From Gemmatimonadota bacterium (GTDB taxonomy: Bacteria > Gemmatimonadota > Gemmatimonadetes > Longimicrobiales > Gaopeijiaceae), in NCBI GenBank assembly GCA_022823225.1, contig JAJDXM010000024.1:237319-301318 (forward strand): a DNA stretch of 64,000 nucleotides, given 5' to 3'. The first letter of the stretch is position 1, and every line of letters begins with the position of its first letter. The position numbers and the translations under genes are program-made. Below the pieces are notes generated by a model. That model was not told where the DNA came from. It made no database searches and saw only the letters and a program-made list of their open reading frames with translations. Below are positions 34,786-44,353 of the stretch, one piece after another.

Positions 34786-37700
34786 ATGAAACACCATTCG
34801 CTTCGCTACCGCTTCCCCTCCCTCCTGGCCACGGCATTCGTCTGCCTCGGCTTCACCCTGACGGACTCGCGCGGAGCCGCCGCCCAGCTCACCGAACAGG
34901 TGCCCGACGAAGTCTGGGAGACCTTCCGCTGGCGCTCGGTCGGCCCGGTCAACATGGGCGGCCGCATCACCGACGTGGAGGGGATCGCGAGCCCTTCGAA
35001 GACCTTCTACGCAGCCGCGGCCGCGGGCGGGATCTGGAAGACCACCAACAACGGGATCAGCTTCAAGTCGATCTTCAACGACCCCCGGGTCGTGGCGATG
35101 GGCGACCTGGCGATCGCGCCGAGCGACCCCAATCAGATCTGGGCGGGCACCGGCGAGGAGGACTCGCGCAACTCGATCTCGCCGGGGGGCGGGATCTTCA
35201 AGTCGACCGACGGCGGCGAGACCTGGGAGTTCAAGGGGCTGAAGGAGACGGAGGTCATCGGGCGCATCGTGGTGCATCCGCTGGATCCGGACATCGTCTT
35301 CGTGGCGGCGCTGGGGCACATCTGGAACTCGAACCCCGAGCGCGGGCTCTACCGGACCACCGACGGCGGCGAGACCTGGGAGCTCGTCAAGTTCATCAGC
35401 GACAAGGCGGGCTTCGTCGACGTGGCCTTCCGGCCCGGCGACCCCGACGTGCTCTTCGCGGCGAGCTGGGAGCGCGTGCGCGGCCCCTGGTTCCTCCATA
35501 GCGGCGGCCCGGGCAGCGCGCTCTGGAAGTCGACCGACGGCGGAGACACCTGGACCGAGGTGAGCGGCAACGGCTTCCCGACCGCGATGAAGGGCCGGAT
35601 CGGGATCGACATCAGCCAGAGCAACCCCGACATCATGTACGCCATGGTGGAGGCCGAGGAGGAGGAGGTCGACGAGGAAGCCGAGGCGGACGAGGAGGCC
35701 GAGGCGGGTGAGGAGGCGGAGGCCGCGGCCGGCGCGGGGCAAACCGCTTCGGGCGGCAACGGACTCTACCGGTCCGAGGACGGTGGCGAGAGCTGGGAGA
35801 AGGTGAACAACGCCAACACGCGTCCCTTCTACTACTCGCAGGTGAGGGTCGATCCGCTCGATCCCGACCGGGTCTACTTCTCGTCAACGCCCGTGCTCTA
35901 CTCCAATGACGGAGGGCGCACGGCGGGGAACACCACCAACGGCATCCACGTCGACCATCACGCAATGTGGATCGATCCGGTGGACCCCGAACGGATCGTG
36001 GTCGGCAACGACGGCGGCGTCGCGATCACCTACGACAAGGGCGGCAACTGGCGCTACCTGAACACGATGGCGCTGGGGCAGTTCTACGACATCTCCTTCA
36101 ACATGGACAAGCCCTACCGCGTCTGCGGCGGGCTGCAGGACAACGGCACCTGGTGCGGGCCCAGCCGCCTCGCTTCCGGGCAGATCTCCAAGTACCACTG
36201 GGCGACGATCAGCGGCGGCGACGGCTTCGTGACCGCGCAGGATCCCGAGGACCACAACCTGGTGTGGGCCGAATCGCAGGGCGGGAACATGCGGCGTCTC
36301 AACCTGGCCACCCGCCAGAGCAACGGGCTCGGGCGGCCGAACTGGCAGGACGCGTGGCGGCCGCTGCAGGACTCGATCGCCCTGCTGCTCGACGCCGGCG
36401 CCTCGGAAGACGATCCGAGGATCGCGGCCTTCCGGGAGCAGGCGTCGGCGGACTCGGCGAACAGCATCATGCGCTGGAACTGGAACACGCCATTCTTCCA
36501 GTCGGTCCACGACCGCACCCACTTCTACGCGGCCGGCAACCGGGTGCTGAAGAGCACGAACCTGGGAGACGATCTCAGGATCATCTCGCCGGACCTCTCG
36601 TACGCCGACCCCGAGAAGATCGCGGTGAGTACGGGGACGACCGGCGGCATCACGCGGGACGTGACCGGCGCGGAGACCCACGCCACGATCACGGTGCTGG
36701 CCGAGTCCCCGCTGGTGCAGGGGAGACTCTACGCCGGAACCGACGACGGGCGCGTGTGGACCACGCCGGACGACGGCGGCGAGTGGATCGAGCTTACGGG
36801 CAACTTCACGGGCGTCCCGGAGGGGACCTATGTGAGCCGCGTCGAGCCCTCCCGGCACGACCCGGACCGGGTGTACGTGTCCTTCGACGGCCACCGCACC
36901 AACGACTTCACGCCGTACGTGTACGTGTCGGACGACGGCGGCGACACCTTCCGCTCGATCGCGGCGGGGCTGCCGACCGGCGCGCCGGACTTCGTGCACG
37001 TGGTGCGCGAGGACCCGCGCAACGAGAACCTCCTATTCGTGGGGACCGACCTGGCCGTGTACGCCTCGCTGGACCGGGGCGCGTCGTGGCGCCGCTTCAT
37101 GGAGAGCATGCCGACGGTGCCGGTCCACGATCTGCGCATCCATCCGCGCGACCGCGAATTGATCGCGGGGACGCACGGGCGCTCGATCTGGATCGTGGAC
37201 ATCGCGCCGCTTCAGGATCTCACCATGCAGGTGGTCGCGGCCGGGGCCGGGGCCTTCGAGCCGCCGCCCGCGTACAACTTCGCCGAGCCGGCGCGGGGTG
37301 GAGAGTCGTACGGGCAGGCGTGGTTCTCGCGGCCGACCCCGGGCGTGGGCGGCCGGATCAGCTACTACATCGGCGACGAGGTGGCGGAGGAGCTCGTGGC
37401 GGCGGCGGAGGCGGAGGCGGGGAATGAGGAGGAGGCGGGTGAAGCAGGGGTCGGCGGGGCGCAGGCCGCGCGGGCAGCGGCGGAGGCGCGGGCGGTCGCA
37501 GTGGTCCGCGAGGTGCCGATCGCGGCGGCCGGACGCGGGGGCGGCGCGGGTGGCCCAGGTGGCGGGCCGGGCGGCGGGCGAAACGTCCCCACCGTCGAGA
37601 TCACGATCACCGACGCCGACGGCGAGGTCGTGCAGACACTCAACGGGCCTGCCGGCGCGGGGCTCCACACCGTGACCTGGAACCTGAGGCGCGCGGCCGA

Positions 37701-38220
37701 ACCCGAGCCGCAGACGCTGTCGCCGTCCGAGCGGCGCGACAGCATCATGATCGCGGATCGCGCCAGGGTGGTGGCCGATTCGCTGGTGGCGGCGGGGTGG
37801 GAGGAGGAGCCGCTCCGCGCCCAGCTCGGGATCTTCACGGGCGAGGGCCAGCAGCCGGTCGTGCGATTCGGTGGCGGTGGCGGGGGATTCCGGGGTGGCG
37901 GAGGGGGCGGTGCGGATCCCGAGGCCTTCCGCGAGCGCCCGGGCGAATCCCCTCCGCGCGCAGGTGGTGGCGGTGGCCGGGGTGGGGGCGGTGGCGGCCG
38001 CTTCGGAGGCGCGAACGTCAACCAGTTGCGTGAGCTCGCCGAACTCATCCGTCCCGGGATGGGGATGGCGGCCTTCTTCGGACGGGGCCGGGGCGGCGGA
38101 TTCGGCGGCGGCGGCCAGGCCGGGCCGGTGGAGCCCGGCACCTACACCGTGACCTTCAAGATCGGAGAGCGTACATTGACTCGTACGATGGTCGTCGAAC
38201 CGGGGGATTCGGAGGAGTAG
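34786..38220 (+). CDS. large secreted VPS10/BNR-type beta-propeller protein
   Basis: An 1144-residue protein with signal peptide, then repeated BNR/Asp-box units typical of sortilin-like (VPS10) and glycosidase-like propellers: GGIWKTTNNGISFKSI, GGIFKSTDGGETWEF, GLYRTTDGGETWELV, ALWKSTDGGDTWTEV, GLYRSEDGGESWEKV. An acidic linker (about 288-312, mostly Glu/Ala) interrupts the propeller. The last third alternates Ala/Glu and Gly-rich linkers with a short immunoglobulin-like block (VEITITDADGEVVQTLNG). ATG 34786 with GGGAG upstream. Extracellular or outer surface; often annotated glycosyl hydrolase without proof. Confidence 0.85.
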   Translation: MKHHSLRYRFPSLLATAFVCLGFTLTDSRGAAAQLTEQVPDEVWETFRWRSVGPVNMGGRITDVEGIASPSKTFYAAAAAGGIWKTTNNGISFKSIFNDPRVVAMGDLAIAPSDPNQIWAGTGEEDSRNSISPGGGIFKSTDGGETWEFKGLKETEVIGRIVVHPLDPDIVFVAALGHIWNSNPERGLYRTTDGGETWELVKFISDKAGFVDVAFRPGDPDVLFAASWERVRGPWFLHSGGPGSALWKSTDGGDTWTEVSGNGFPTAMKGRIGIDISQSNPDIMYAMVEAEEEEVDEEAEADEEAEAGEEAEAAAGAGQTASGGNGLYRSEDGGESWEKVNNANTRPFYYSQVRVDPLDPDRVYFSSTPVLYSNDGGRTAGNTTNGIHVDHHAMWIDPVDPERIVVGNDGGVAITYDKGGNWRYLNTMALGQFYDISFNMDKPYRVCGGLQDNGTWCGPSRLASGQISKYHWATISGGDGFVTAQDPEDHNLVWAESQGGNMRRLNLATRQSNGLGRPNWQDAWRPLQDSIALLLDAGASEDDPRIAAFREQASADSANSIMRWNWNTPFFQSVHDRTHFYAAGNRVLKSTNLGDDLRIISPDLSYADPEKIAVSTGTTGGITRDVTGAETHATITVLAESPLVQGRLYAGTDDGRVWTTPDDGGEWIELTGNFTGVPEGTYVSRVEPSRHDPDRVYVSFDGHRTNDFTPYVYVSDDGGDTFRSIAAGLPTGAPDFVHVVREDPRNENLLFVGTDLAVYASLDRGASWRRFMESMPTVPVHDLRIHPRDRELIAGTHGRSIWIVDIAPLQDLTMQVVAAGAGAFEPPPAYNFAEPARGGESYGQAWFSRPTPGVGGRISYYIGDEVAEELVAAAEAEAGNEEEAGEAGVGGAQAARAAAEARAVAVVREVPIAAAGRGGGAGGPGGGPGGGRNVPTVEITITDADGEVVQTLNGPAGAGLHTVTWNLRRAAEPEPQTLSPSERRDSIMIADRARVVADSLVAAGWEEEPLRAQLGIFTGEGQQPVVRFGGGGGGFRGGGGGGADPEAFRERPGESPPRAGGGGGRGGGGGGRFGGANVNQLRELAELIRPGMGMAAFFGRGRGGGFGGGGQAGPVEPGTYTVTFKIGERTLTRTMVVEPGDSEE

Positions 38221-38352
38221 GCTTCCCCCGCCGGGCCGCCGTCCCCGGGCGGCCGGCCGGCGTTCGTGACTTCCGGGCGCAAACGGCGCTCGGGGCGCGA
38301 CGCCCGCCGGTTGCCCGGGGATCCTTTTTTCACCCGCCACGCCCAGCAAACA

Positions 38353-39081
38353 ATGCAAGAGTCCGTAGGGTTTCCCATCGCGTTCATGGCCGGGGTACTG
38401 TCGTTCCTGTCGCCCTGCGTCCTGCCGCTGGTTCCGAGCTACCTGTCATTCGTGACGGGCATGTCGCTCGAGGACCTGCAGGAGGGCTTCGACCGGCGTC
38501 GGGTGCTCACCCACTCCGTGCTCTTCGTGAGCGGCTTCACCCTGATCTTTGTTCTGCTTGGCGCCGGGGCGACCTTCGTGGGAAGCTTCCTGCTCGCCAA
38601 CAGCGACTGGATCGCGCGGATCGGTGGCGCCGTCATCATCATCTTCGGGCTGCACCTGATGGGCGTCTTCCAGCTGCTCCCGCTGCTGCGCGAGAAGAGA
38701 GTCCACCTGGCCAACAAACCCGCCGGGTACGTCGGCACCGTCGGTGTCGGGATGGCCTTCGGCGCGGGGTGGACTCCGTGCATCGGCCCCGTCCTCGGCG
38801 CGATCATGACGATGGCTGCTTCGCAGGAGCAACTCGGAACCGGGATGCTGCTCCTCTTCGTGTACTCGATGGGGCTCGCGATTCCGTTTCTGCTGGCCGC
38901 GCTGGCGCTTGAACGCTTCCTGCGCGCCTTCTCGAGGGCGCGCCGCTACCTGCCGCTGATCCAGAAGGCCGCGGGGCTGCTGCTGGTGCTCCTCGGGATC
39001 CTGCTCGTGACCGGATCGTTCGTGGTACTGGCGGCGTGGCTGAACCGGTATACGCCGGAGTTTCTGCTGGAGCGGCTGTAG
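38353..39081 (+). CDS. ccdA: CcdA/DsbD-type thiol-disulfide transmembrane protein
   Basis: A 242-residue protein with six hydrophobic segments and the two conserved cysteine motifs FLSPCVLPLVPSYLSFVTG (near residue 21) and GWTPCIGPVLGAIMTMA (near 140). These are the redox pair of CcdA. It carries electrons from cytosolic thioredoxin across the inner membrane for cytochrome c maturation or periplasmic reduction. The gene for a thioredoxin-like protein follows by 82 bp and may be a partner. ATG 38353 was chosen because upstream codons are in low-complexity sequence. Confidence 0.92.
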   Translation: MQESVGFPIAFMAGVLSFLSPCVLPLVPSYLSFVTGMSLEDLQEGFDRRRVLTHSVLFVSGFTLIFVLLGAGATFVGSFLLANSDWIARIGGAVIIIFGLHLMGVFQLLPLLREKRVHLANKPAGYVGTVGVGMAFGAGWTPCIGPVLGAIMTMAASQEQLGTGMLLLFVYSMGLAIPFLLAALALERFLRAFSRARRYLPLIQKAAGLLLVLLGILLVTGSFVVLAAWLNRYTPEFLLERL

Positions 39082-39163
39082 ACGCCCCGAACGGCGGCCC
39101 GGCCGGACGTGACCGATGCCGTACCGCTGCCGCACTTCCACACTCACACAAGGAGACAATCCC

Positions 39164-39745
39164 TTGGCACTGGTCCCCTCCACGATGCTGGCGCTGGGCA
39201 CGTCCGCGCCCGGCTTCTCCCTTCCCGAGCCCGCGACCGGCGACATGGTCTCGCTGTCCGACTTCCATGGCGCGCCTGCGCTGCTTGTCGTCTTCCTCTC
39301 GAACCACTGCCCGTTCGTCAAGCACCTGGCGGACCACTTCGCCGGTGTCGCGGCCGAGTACCAGCGGCGCGGAGTGGCGGTCGTGGGCATCAACGCCAAC
39401 GACGTCACCACCCATCCTGACGACAGCCCCGCGAAGATGAAGGAGGAGGTCGCACGGCGCGGCTACACCTTCCCGTACCTGTTCGATGAGTCGCAGGAAG
39501 TGGCGAAGGCCTACCGGGCGGCCTGCACGCCGGACTTCTTCCTCTTCGGCGCGGAGGGCAGGCTTGCGTACCGGGGCCAGTACGACGCCAGCCGGCCATC
39601 GCTGGGTGTGCCGGTTACGGGCGGGGACCTGCGCGCGGCGATGGATGCCTTGCTGGCTGGGGAGGTGCCGTCGGCGGAGCAGATTCCCAGTGTTGGGTGT
39701 AACATCAAGTGGAGGGCGGGCAACGAGCCGGAGTGGTTCGGGTGA
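39164..39745 (+). CDS. thioredoxin-family (AhpC/TSA-like) protein
   Basis: A 193-residue protein: GTSAPGFSLPEPATGDMVSL, LLVVFLSNHCPFVKHLADHF with a single redox Cys (NHCPFVK), VVGINANDVTTHPDDSP and GRLAYRGQYDASRPS. This is the peroxiredoxin/TlpA-like subfamily common next to CcdA. No signal peptide is evident, so it may be cytosolic. The start is TTG 39164: AAGGAG stands nine bases upstream and no ATG with a ribosome site precedes the fold. Confidence 0.82.
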   Translation: MALVPSTMLALGTSAPGFSLPEPATGDMVSLSDFHGAPALLVVFLSNHCPFVKHLADHFAGVAAEYQRRGVAVVGINANDVTTHPDDSPAKMKEEVARRGYTFPYLFDESQEVAKAYRAACTPDFFLFGAEGRLAYRGQYDASRPSLGVPVTGGDLRAAMDALLAGEVPSAEQIPSVGCNIKWRAGNEPEWFG

Positions 39746-39761
39746 GGGTCGCGGGAGAGTC

Positions 39762-41006
39762 TCAGGGCGGTACCAGCTGCAGGCCCAGGATCTGACTTCC
39801 GCCTTCCGGATAGCTGCGAAACCCCCAGACGTGCGTGCTGGTCGCGTCACGAAGCCGGAACCAATCGGGCAGCAGCACGCGACGCGGTTGGCGCGTGGAT
39901 TCGCCGTGTTGCATGACGTACCACACAGCCAGCGAGTCAATGGTCTCCGCGGACCGCAGCCAGAGTTCACCGGAGACAGCCGGTGTTGCCTGGTAGACGG
40001 CGGGACGGTGCGTAGGGAGGTAAAGCGCGTCGATTGCCTTTTGCCGTGCGGTGGCTCGGGCCACCGAGTCCGGGACCGATGTCCCGGCCGTTTCCAGTAT
40101 CCGTTGCACCACATCCTGGATGGCGTTCTCGTTCTCCTGAGCCGGCTGGGTCACGGGTGGCAGGAACAACTCGCGGTGCCATATCGTGTCGCCGTCCGGC
40201 CGGATCTCGTGAATCAGAACCTCGCCCGGGCCTTGATCCCGGATCACGATGCCTACGGTGCCGGCGGACGCATTGAAGTAGACAAGATCCCTGTTCGGGA
40301 AGGGCTGCCCCCTGAAAAACCCCCGTGGGTCCGGCCGGACTCTGCCGTCGTCCGTCCGCACGCCGAGCCAGTAGTTGCGCCAGCCCACGGTAGCGATCGG
40401 CTCCGAGTTCCATTCTCCGTCAGACTTCTCCACATGCAATACCTGCGTGTGCCAGACGGGCTCGGCCCCGGTCCATCCCAGGCTGACCGTGGGAGGCGGC
40501 AGCCTGCCTAACGCAAACATGGAATGATCTTCCAGCAGTCCCCTGACGTCCGCCCGATCCAGGAACGGGCTTTCGACGGTTTCCAGAGGCACCCCATCGT
40601 TCGAGAACTTCGCATGGCCGGCCGGATAGCGGACCCAGAAACCGTCGGGCGCCACCTGCATCCCAACGGGGTCGCCAAACGTCGCAACTTCACCGGCCGC
40701 CCCTGGCTCCGCGATCAGAGTACCGTCGGGTGTCCATACCTGGACCCGGCGCACCAGGGGCCGAAGGCTCACTGACTCGATCAGGAACACCCTGGAGCCA
40801 TCGCGGCTGACCGACATGCCGCGTATGCTCTGGAGCGCGCCTTCGCGTCCGGGCATCTCACCGATCCGGAAGGCCGGTAGGGCGGTCCAATCCTGTGCGC
40901 AGATGGTTGTGTGCTTCGGCGCAGGCATGGCCGCCGCGACACAGGCTGCCAGGCCGGCGAACCGGGAAAAGCGTGTCCGGTACCCGGTGCGGCGCGAACC
41001 GGCCAT
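39762..41006 (-). CDS. exported six-bladed beta-propeller protein (copy D)
   Basis: A 414-residue protein with export signal (arginine-rich, then hydrophobic, cleavage near TTICAQ) and repeated propeller strands such as VRRVQVWTPDGTLIAEPG and GVRTDDGRVRPDPRGFF. The C-terminal strands differ from copies A-C (THVWGFRSYPEGGSQILGLQL) but match copy E (THVWGIRTDSLG). ATG 41006 has GGAACGG upstream and begins 13 bases after the stop of copy E; ATG 41045 would overlap it. Probably cotranscribed with copy E from the promoter at 42468. Function unknown. Confidence 0.75.
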   Translation of the reverse strand: MAGSRRTGYRTRFSRFAGLAACVAAAMPAPKHTTICAQDWTALPAFRIGEMPGREGALQSIRGMSVSRDGSRVFLIESVSLRPLVRRVQVWTPDGTLIAEPGAAGEVATFGDPVGMQVAPDGFWVRYPAGHAKFSNDGVPLETVESPFLDRADVRGLLEDHSMFALGRLPPPTVSLGWTGAEPVWHTQVLHVEKSDGEWNSEPIATVGWRNYWLGVRTDDGRVRPDPRGFFRGQPFPNRDLVYFNASAGTVGIVIRDQGPGEVLIHEIRPDGDTIWHRELFLPPVTQPAQENENAIQDVVQRILETAGTSVPDSVARATARQKAIDALYLPTHRPAVYQATPAVSGELWLRSAETIDSLAVWYVMQHGESTRQPRRVLLPDWFRLRDATSTHVWGFRSYPEGGSQILGLQLVPP

Positions 41007-41019
41007 CGCCCGTTCCGAG

Positions 41020-42234
41020 CTAGTGGACCGGGGCTCCGCGCACATACCGGCGGCCTGCCACGTAGTTGACTCCCAGAGAATCGGTGCGAATGCCCCACAC
41101 GTGCGTTGCCGTCACGTCACGGGGTGCGAAGCCGTTCGGCAGGAGCACCCTCCGTACTTCGGATTCATCACCCCGCCCCACGGCGTACCAGACATCCAGT
41201 GTATCAGCCTCCGCCTCTTCGAAAGTCCTGAGCCAGATCTCTCCACGGGACATCCCCACCCGGTAGTCCGCCCCCGGGTAGAATTCGGGCACAAAGAGCG
41301 CTTCTTCGGTCAGGCTGCGAATGTGCTGGCCAGTCCTTCCGGGAGCTGCCAGGGTCTGTTCCATCAAGCCGACAAAACCCTCAACATCTTCCGCCTTCAA
41401 CGGAATGGGCGCGAAGCGCAGCTCGCGACGCCACACAGTGTCGCCCGAGGGCGCGAACTCGACAAGTTCGACCCTCCCATCGGTCACGTTTTTCCTCACC
41501 ACGACCACGGTGCCGGTCCGGGCGTCGAAATACGGCTGATCGGAATCCTCGTAAGGTTGCTTCAAGTGTGCGACCCAGGGAGGATTGCTCGTGGAGCCGA
41601 CGCTGAGAAAGTCGTTTTCCTGCCGGAGGGACAAGAGCGTGCCCATGACCCAGGTCTCGTGCGGGCGAGAGACCCGGAACACCGGCAATTCGTCAATGGG
41701 ATCGTCTCCGAGCCATCCGGACATTGCCATTGCGGGCACCTCCGGGACGGCGAGAAACCCGCCGTCGTCCAGGAGCAGACGCGGTACCAGCCGGAATCCC
41801 CTGAAGCTCAGTGAGGCCGGCGGATAGGGAACGGTTCCGCGCACCGTGCCATCGTCCCCGAAGAATGTGAAGCGCCGGGAATCCCGGACGTAGAAGCCAT
41901 CCGGCTGCAACTGGATCTCCGAGGCGCGGGCAAATTCCCCGGGGCCGCTGCCCAGACCGCCCAGGTCCATCAACAGCGATCCGTCAAGTGCCCAGACCGT
42001 CAGGCGCCCACTGCCCGGCTCAAGGACAAGGATCCGATCTCCGTCATCACTGACACGAACGGCCTCGATTCGGGAGAACAGTGCGTCGCCTTCGAGAACA
42101 TCGCCGATTTCGTAGGCAGGCTCGGTGGACCACGTCGAGGCGCTTGTGATTTGAAGTGTGGCGGAGTCCCCGCAGCCCGGGACCGCCAGAGTGAGAAGCA
42201 GTCCCGGGCCAACAGCGGTACCACGAAGCGTCAT
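41020..42234 (-). CDS. beta-propeller lipoprotein (copy E)
   Basis: A 404-residue protein beginning MTLRGTAVGPGLLLTLAVPGCGD, a lipoprotein signal with Cys21. It continues with SRIEAVRVSDDGDRILVLEPG, LGGLGSGPGEFARASEI (the GxGPGEF motif of the family) and VRRVLLPNGFAPRDVTATHVWG. ATG 42234 overlaps the TGA of the small upstream frame (ATGA). It forms an operon with copy D. Likely a lipid-anchored periplasmic or outer-surface propeller. Confidence 0.78.
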   Translation of the reverse strand: MTLRGTAVGPGLLLTLAVPGCGDSATLQITSASTWSTEPAYEIGDVLEGDALFSRIEAVRVSDDGDRILVLEPGSGRLTVWALDGSLLMDLGGLGSGPGEFARASEIQLQPDGFYVRDSRRFTFFGDDGTVRGTVPYPPASLSFRGFRLVPRLLLDDGGFLAVPEVPAMAMSGWLGDDPIDELPVFRVSRPHETWVMGTLLSLRQENDFLSVGSTSNPPWVAHLKQPYEDSDQPYFDARTGTVVVVRKNVTDGRVELVEFAPSGDTVWRRELRFAPIPLKAEDVEGFVGLMEQTLAAPGRTGQHIRSLTEEALFVPEFYPGADYRVGMSRGEIWLRTFEEAEADTLDVWYAVGRGDESEVRRVLLPNGFAPRDVTATHVWGIRTDSLGVNYVAGRRYVRGAPVH

Positions 42235-42467
42235 CCGCCGAGGACCGTTCGCGTGTCCCGGCTTGCCAGGACCGTTACGGGACTCACCAACGCCCCGTCA
42301 CACTTCCTCCGGAGGACCGGTTCATCGGCTCTTGTCGCGAGGTAGAAAATACCGTCCGCCGGCAACATCTCCCCACGTTCCAGGGCCTCGAATGCCTCGA
42401 CCTGTGATGCCACGGCTTGCTCGTTGTCGGGAACGGGAGGCTGTCCCCCGCGGAGTATCCAATCCAA
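42231..42467 (-). CDS. small open frame at the head of the propeller operon, start uncertain
   Basis: A frame of up to 78 codons ending with the ATGA overlap into propeller copy E. The C-terminal part (LPADGIFYLATRADEPVLRRKCDG) looks protein-like. The first start, TTG 42465-42467, abuts the -10 box of a strong promoter and would lie upstream of the expected transcript start. Translation therefore probably begins further in, for example at GTG 42414-42416 or ATG near 42366. It could be a short leader peptide coupled to the lipoprotein gene. No family recognised. Confidence 0.4.
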   Translation of the reverse strand: MDWILRGGQPPVPDNEQAVASQVEAFEALERGEMLPADGIFYLATRADEPVLRRKCDGALVSPVTVLASRDTRTVLGG

Positions 42468-42496
42468 ATTATGTCCAATCCTGGCCGATTTGTCAA
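42468..42496 (-). promoter_or_regulatory. near-consensus sigma-70-type promoter for the propeller D/E operon
   Basis: Minus strand: TTGACA (42496-42491), 17 bases, CATAAT (42473-42468), i.e. a perfect -35 and a five-of-six -10 at ideal spacing. Transcription should begin near 42461, within the small frame. This is the best match to a vegetative promoter seen in the window. Confidence 0.7.
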
Positions 42497-42577
42497 GGTT
42501 AGCGGCTGGCCGACTGACCGACCGTGCTCGCCGAGTTCCCTGTCCTTGACGAGTGTTTTTCGCCCGCCCGGCAGACC

Positions 42578-44353
42578 TCAGGCCGCCCCCACCTCCTGCT
42601 CCAGCAGCTGCCGCCTGAGCAACGTCGCGTAGGTCCCGCCCAGCGCCACCAGTTCCGCGTGCCGCCCGCGTTCAACGATCCGTCCCTCGTCGAGCACCAG
42701 AATCAGGTCGGCGTCCTTCACGGCGGTGACCCGGTGCGAGATGATGAAGGCCGTGCGGCCCTTCAGTTCGCGCCGCAGACCCCGCAGGATGCTTGATTCG
42801 GTGGCCGTGTCCACGGCGCTGAGCACGTCGTCGAGCACCAGCACCGGCGGGTCGATCGCCAGCGCGCGCGCCAGGGTGGCCCGCTGCTTCTGGCCGCCGG
42901 AGAGGTTGATGCCTCGCTCGCCGAGATGGGTCCGGTAGCCGTCGGGGAAGCCCAGGACGGTGTCGTGCATGTGGGCGGCGATGGCGGCTTCGCGCACGCG
43001 CGCCTTGATGTCGTCGAAGGGCGCGGACGGCGGGAGCCCGAGGGCGATGTTGCGGCCGAGCCGGGCCGAGAAGAGGAAGCTGTCCTGGGGGGCGAAGCCG
43101 ATGCGTGCGCGGATGTCCGCCGGGTCGTAGGCGGGCAGCGGGACGCCGCCGAGAAGCACGTCGCCCGCAGTGGGGTCGTAGACGCGGGCGATCAGCGAAA
43201 CCAGCGTGCTCTTGCCGGATCCGGTGGGGCCGACGATGGCGATGGTGCGTTCCGGCTCCGCCGTGAATGAGACGCCTTCCAGGACGAGCCGGTCGGTCCC
43301 CGGGTAGCGGAAGGAGACGTCCCGGAACTCGATTGCGGCCCCGCCTTCCGGTGGGGCGTGCGGCTCCGGCGGGGCGTCGATCTCCGGCTCGATCGCGAAG
43401 ATACGGTTGAGGCGCGCCATCGAGGCCGCCCCGCGCTGGAAGAGGTTGACCACCCACCCGAGCGCGATCATCGGCCAGGCCAGCAGAGACAGGTAGAACG
43501 AGAAGGCCACGAAGTCGCCCACCCCGATCCGCCCCGCCATGACCTGCACCCCCCCGTACCACAGCACGACAACCATCCCCGCGCCGGTCAGCAGTCCCAT
43601 GATGGGGTGAAAGGCGCCGGACGCGTACGCGAGGTGCATGTTCCGCTTCAGGTACATCCGGTTGAGTGCCTCGAACTCCTTGGCCTGGGCCTTCTCCTGA
43701 CCGTAGGCGCGCACGATCCGGACCCCGCTCAGGTTCTCCTGGACCATCGTCGACAGCGACGCGAACTGCTCCTGGATACGCTCGAAGCGCACATGAATGA
43801 CCTTCCCGAACCACGTGACGACCGGAGGCAGAACCGCCAGCGGCACCAGCGCCGCCAGCGTCAGCCACGGACTGATATGGATCATCACCGCCAGGCCGAT
43901 CACGAAGCTGATGACGGTGTTGGCCGTGTACATGACCGCCGGCCCCACCGCCTGCCGCACGGCGAGCGTGTCGTTGGTGGCGAGGCTCATGAGGTCGCCG
44001 GTCCGGTTGGCCGTGTAGAACCCGGCGCCCAGGCGCAGCAGATGCCGCACGAAGTCGTTTCGCAGGTCGACCTCGATGCGGCGGCTGAGCCCGTTCAGGA
44101 TCTCGCGCATCCAGTAGCGGGTCGCTCCCCCGGCGATCGCCGTGGCGATGAGCAGAACCGCGTACGTGATGACGATCCTGCGGATTGCGTCCGGGTCCGA
44201 TCCGGCCGGCCCCGTCAGTGCGTCGATCGGCAGCTTGACCAGGTAGGGCTGAACCAGTGTGAACGCGTTGGCCAGGACGACCAGCACCAATCCCCAGGCC
44301 ATGGCCGCGCGGTAGGGCCTGAAGTAGGGAAGGACGGTCCTGAGTTCGCGCAT
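42578..44353 (-). CDS. ABC exporter half-transporter (MsbA/multidrug type)
   Basis: A 591-residue protein. Residues 1-310 form a six-helix membrane domain (LPYFRPYRAAMAWGLVLVVL ... LRLGAGFYTANRTGDLMS). Residues 340-591 form an ATPase domain with Walker A AIVGPTGSGKSTLVSLIA, Q-loop FAPQDSFLFSA, signature INLSGGQKQRATLARA, Walker B PVLVLDDVLSAVD and H-loop IISHRVTAV. It should work as a homo- or heterodimer exporting lipids or drugs. ATG 44353 begins the conserved MRELRTVLPYF; a longer frame to 44458 is shadow. No partner gene lies alongside. Confidence 0.9.
   Translation of the reverse strand: MRELRTVLPYFRPYRAAMAWGLVLVVLANAFTLVQPYLVKLPIDALTGPAGSDPDAIRRIVITYAVLLIATAIAGGATRYWMREILNGLSRRIEVDLRNDFVRHLLRLGAGFYTANRTGDLMSLATNDTLAVRQAVGPAVMYTANTVISFVIGLAVMIHISPWLTLAALVPLAVLPPVVTWFGKVIHVRFERIQEQFASLSTMVQENLSGVRIVRAYGQEKAQAKEFEALNRMYLKRNMHLAYASGAFHPIMGLLTGAGMVVVLWYGGVQVMAGRIGVGDFVAFSFYLSLLAWPMIALGWVVNLFQRGAASMARLNRIFAIEPEIDAPPEPHAPPEGGAAIEFRDVSFRYPGTDRLVLEGVSFTAEPERTIAIVGPTGSGKSTLVSLIARVYDPTAGDVLLGGVPLPAYDPADIRARIGFAPQDSFLFSARLGRNIALGLPPSAPFDDIKARVREAAIAAHMHDTVLGFPDGYRTHLGERGINLSGGQKQRATLARALAIDPPVLVLDDVLSAVDTATESSILRGLRRELKGRTAFIISHRVTAVKDADLILVLDEGRIVERGRHAELVALGGTYATLLRRQLLEQEVGAA

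Noticed and set aside
38310..38340. T-run (GGATCCTTTTTTC) as terminator of the VPS10-type gene
   Set aside because: No adjacent stable stem ends at the T-run; the nearby GC palindromes are too far upstream.
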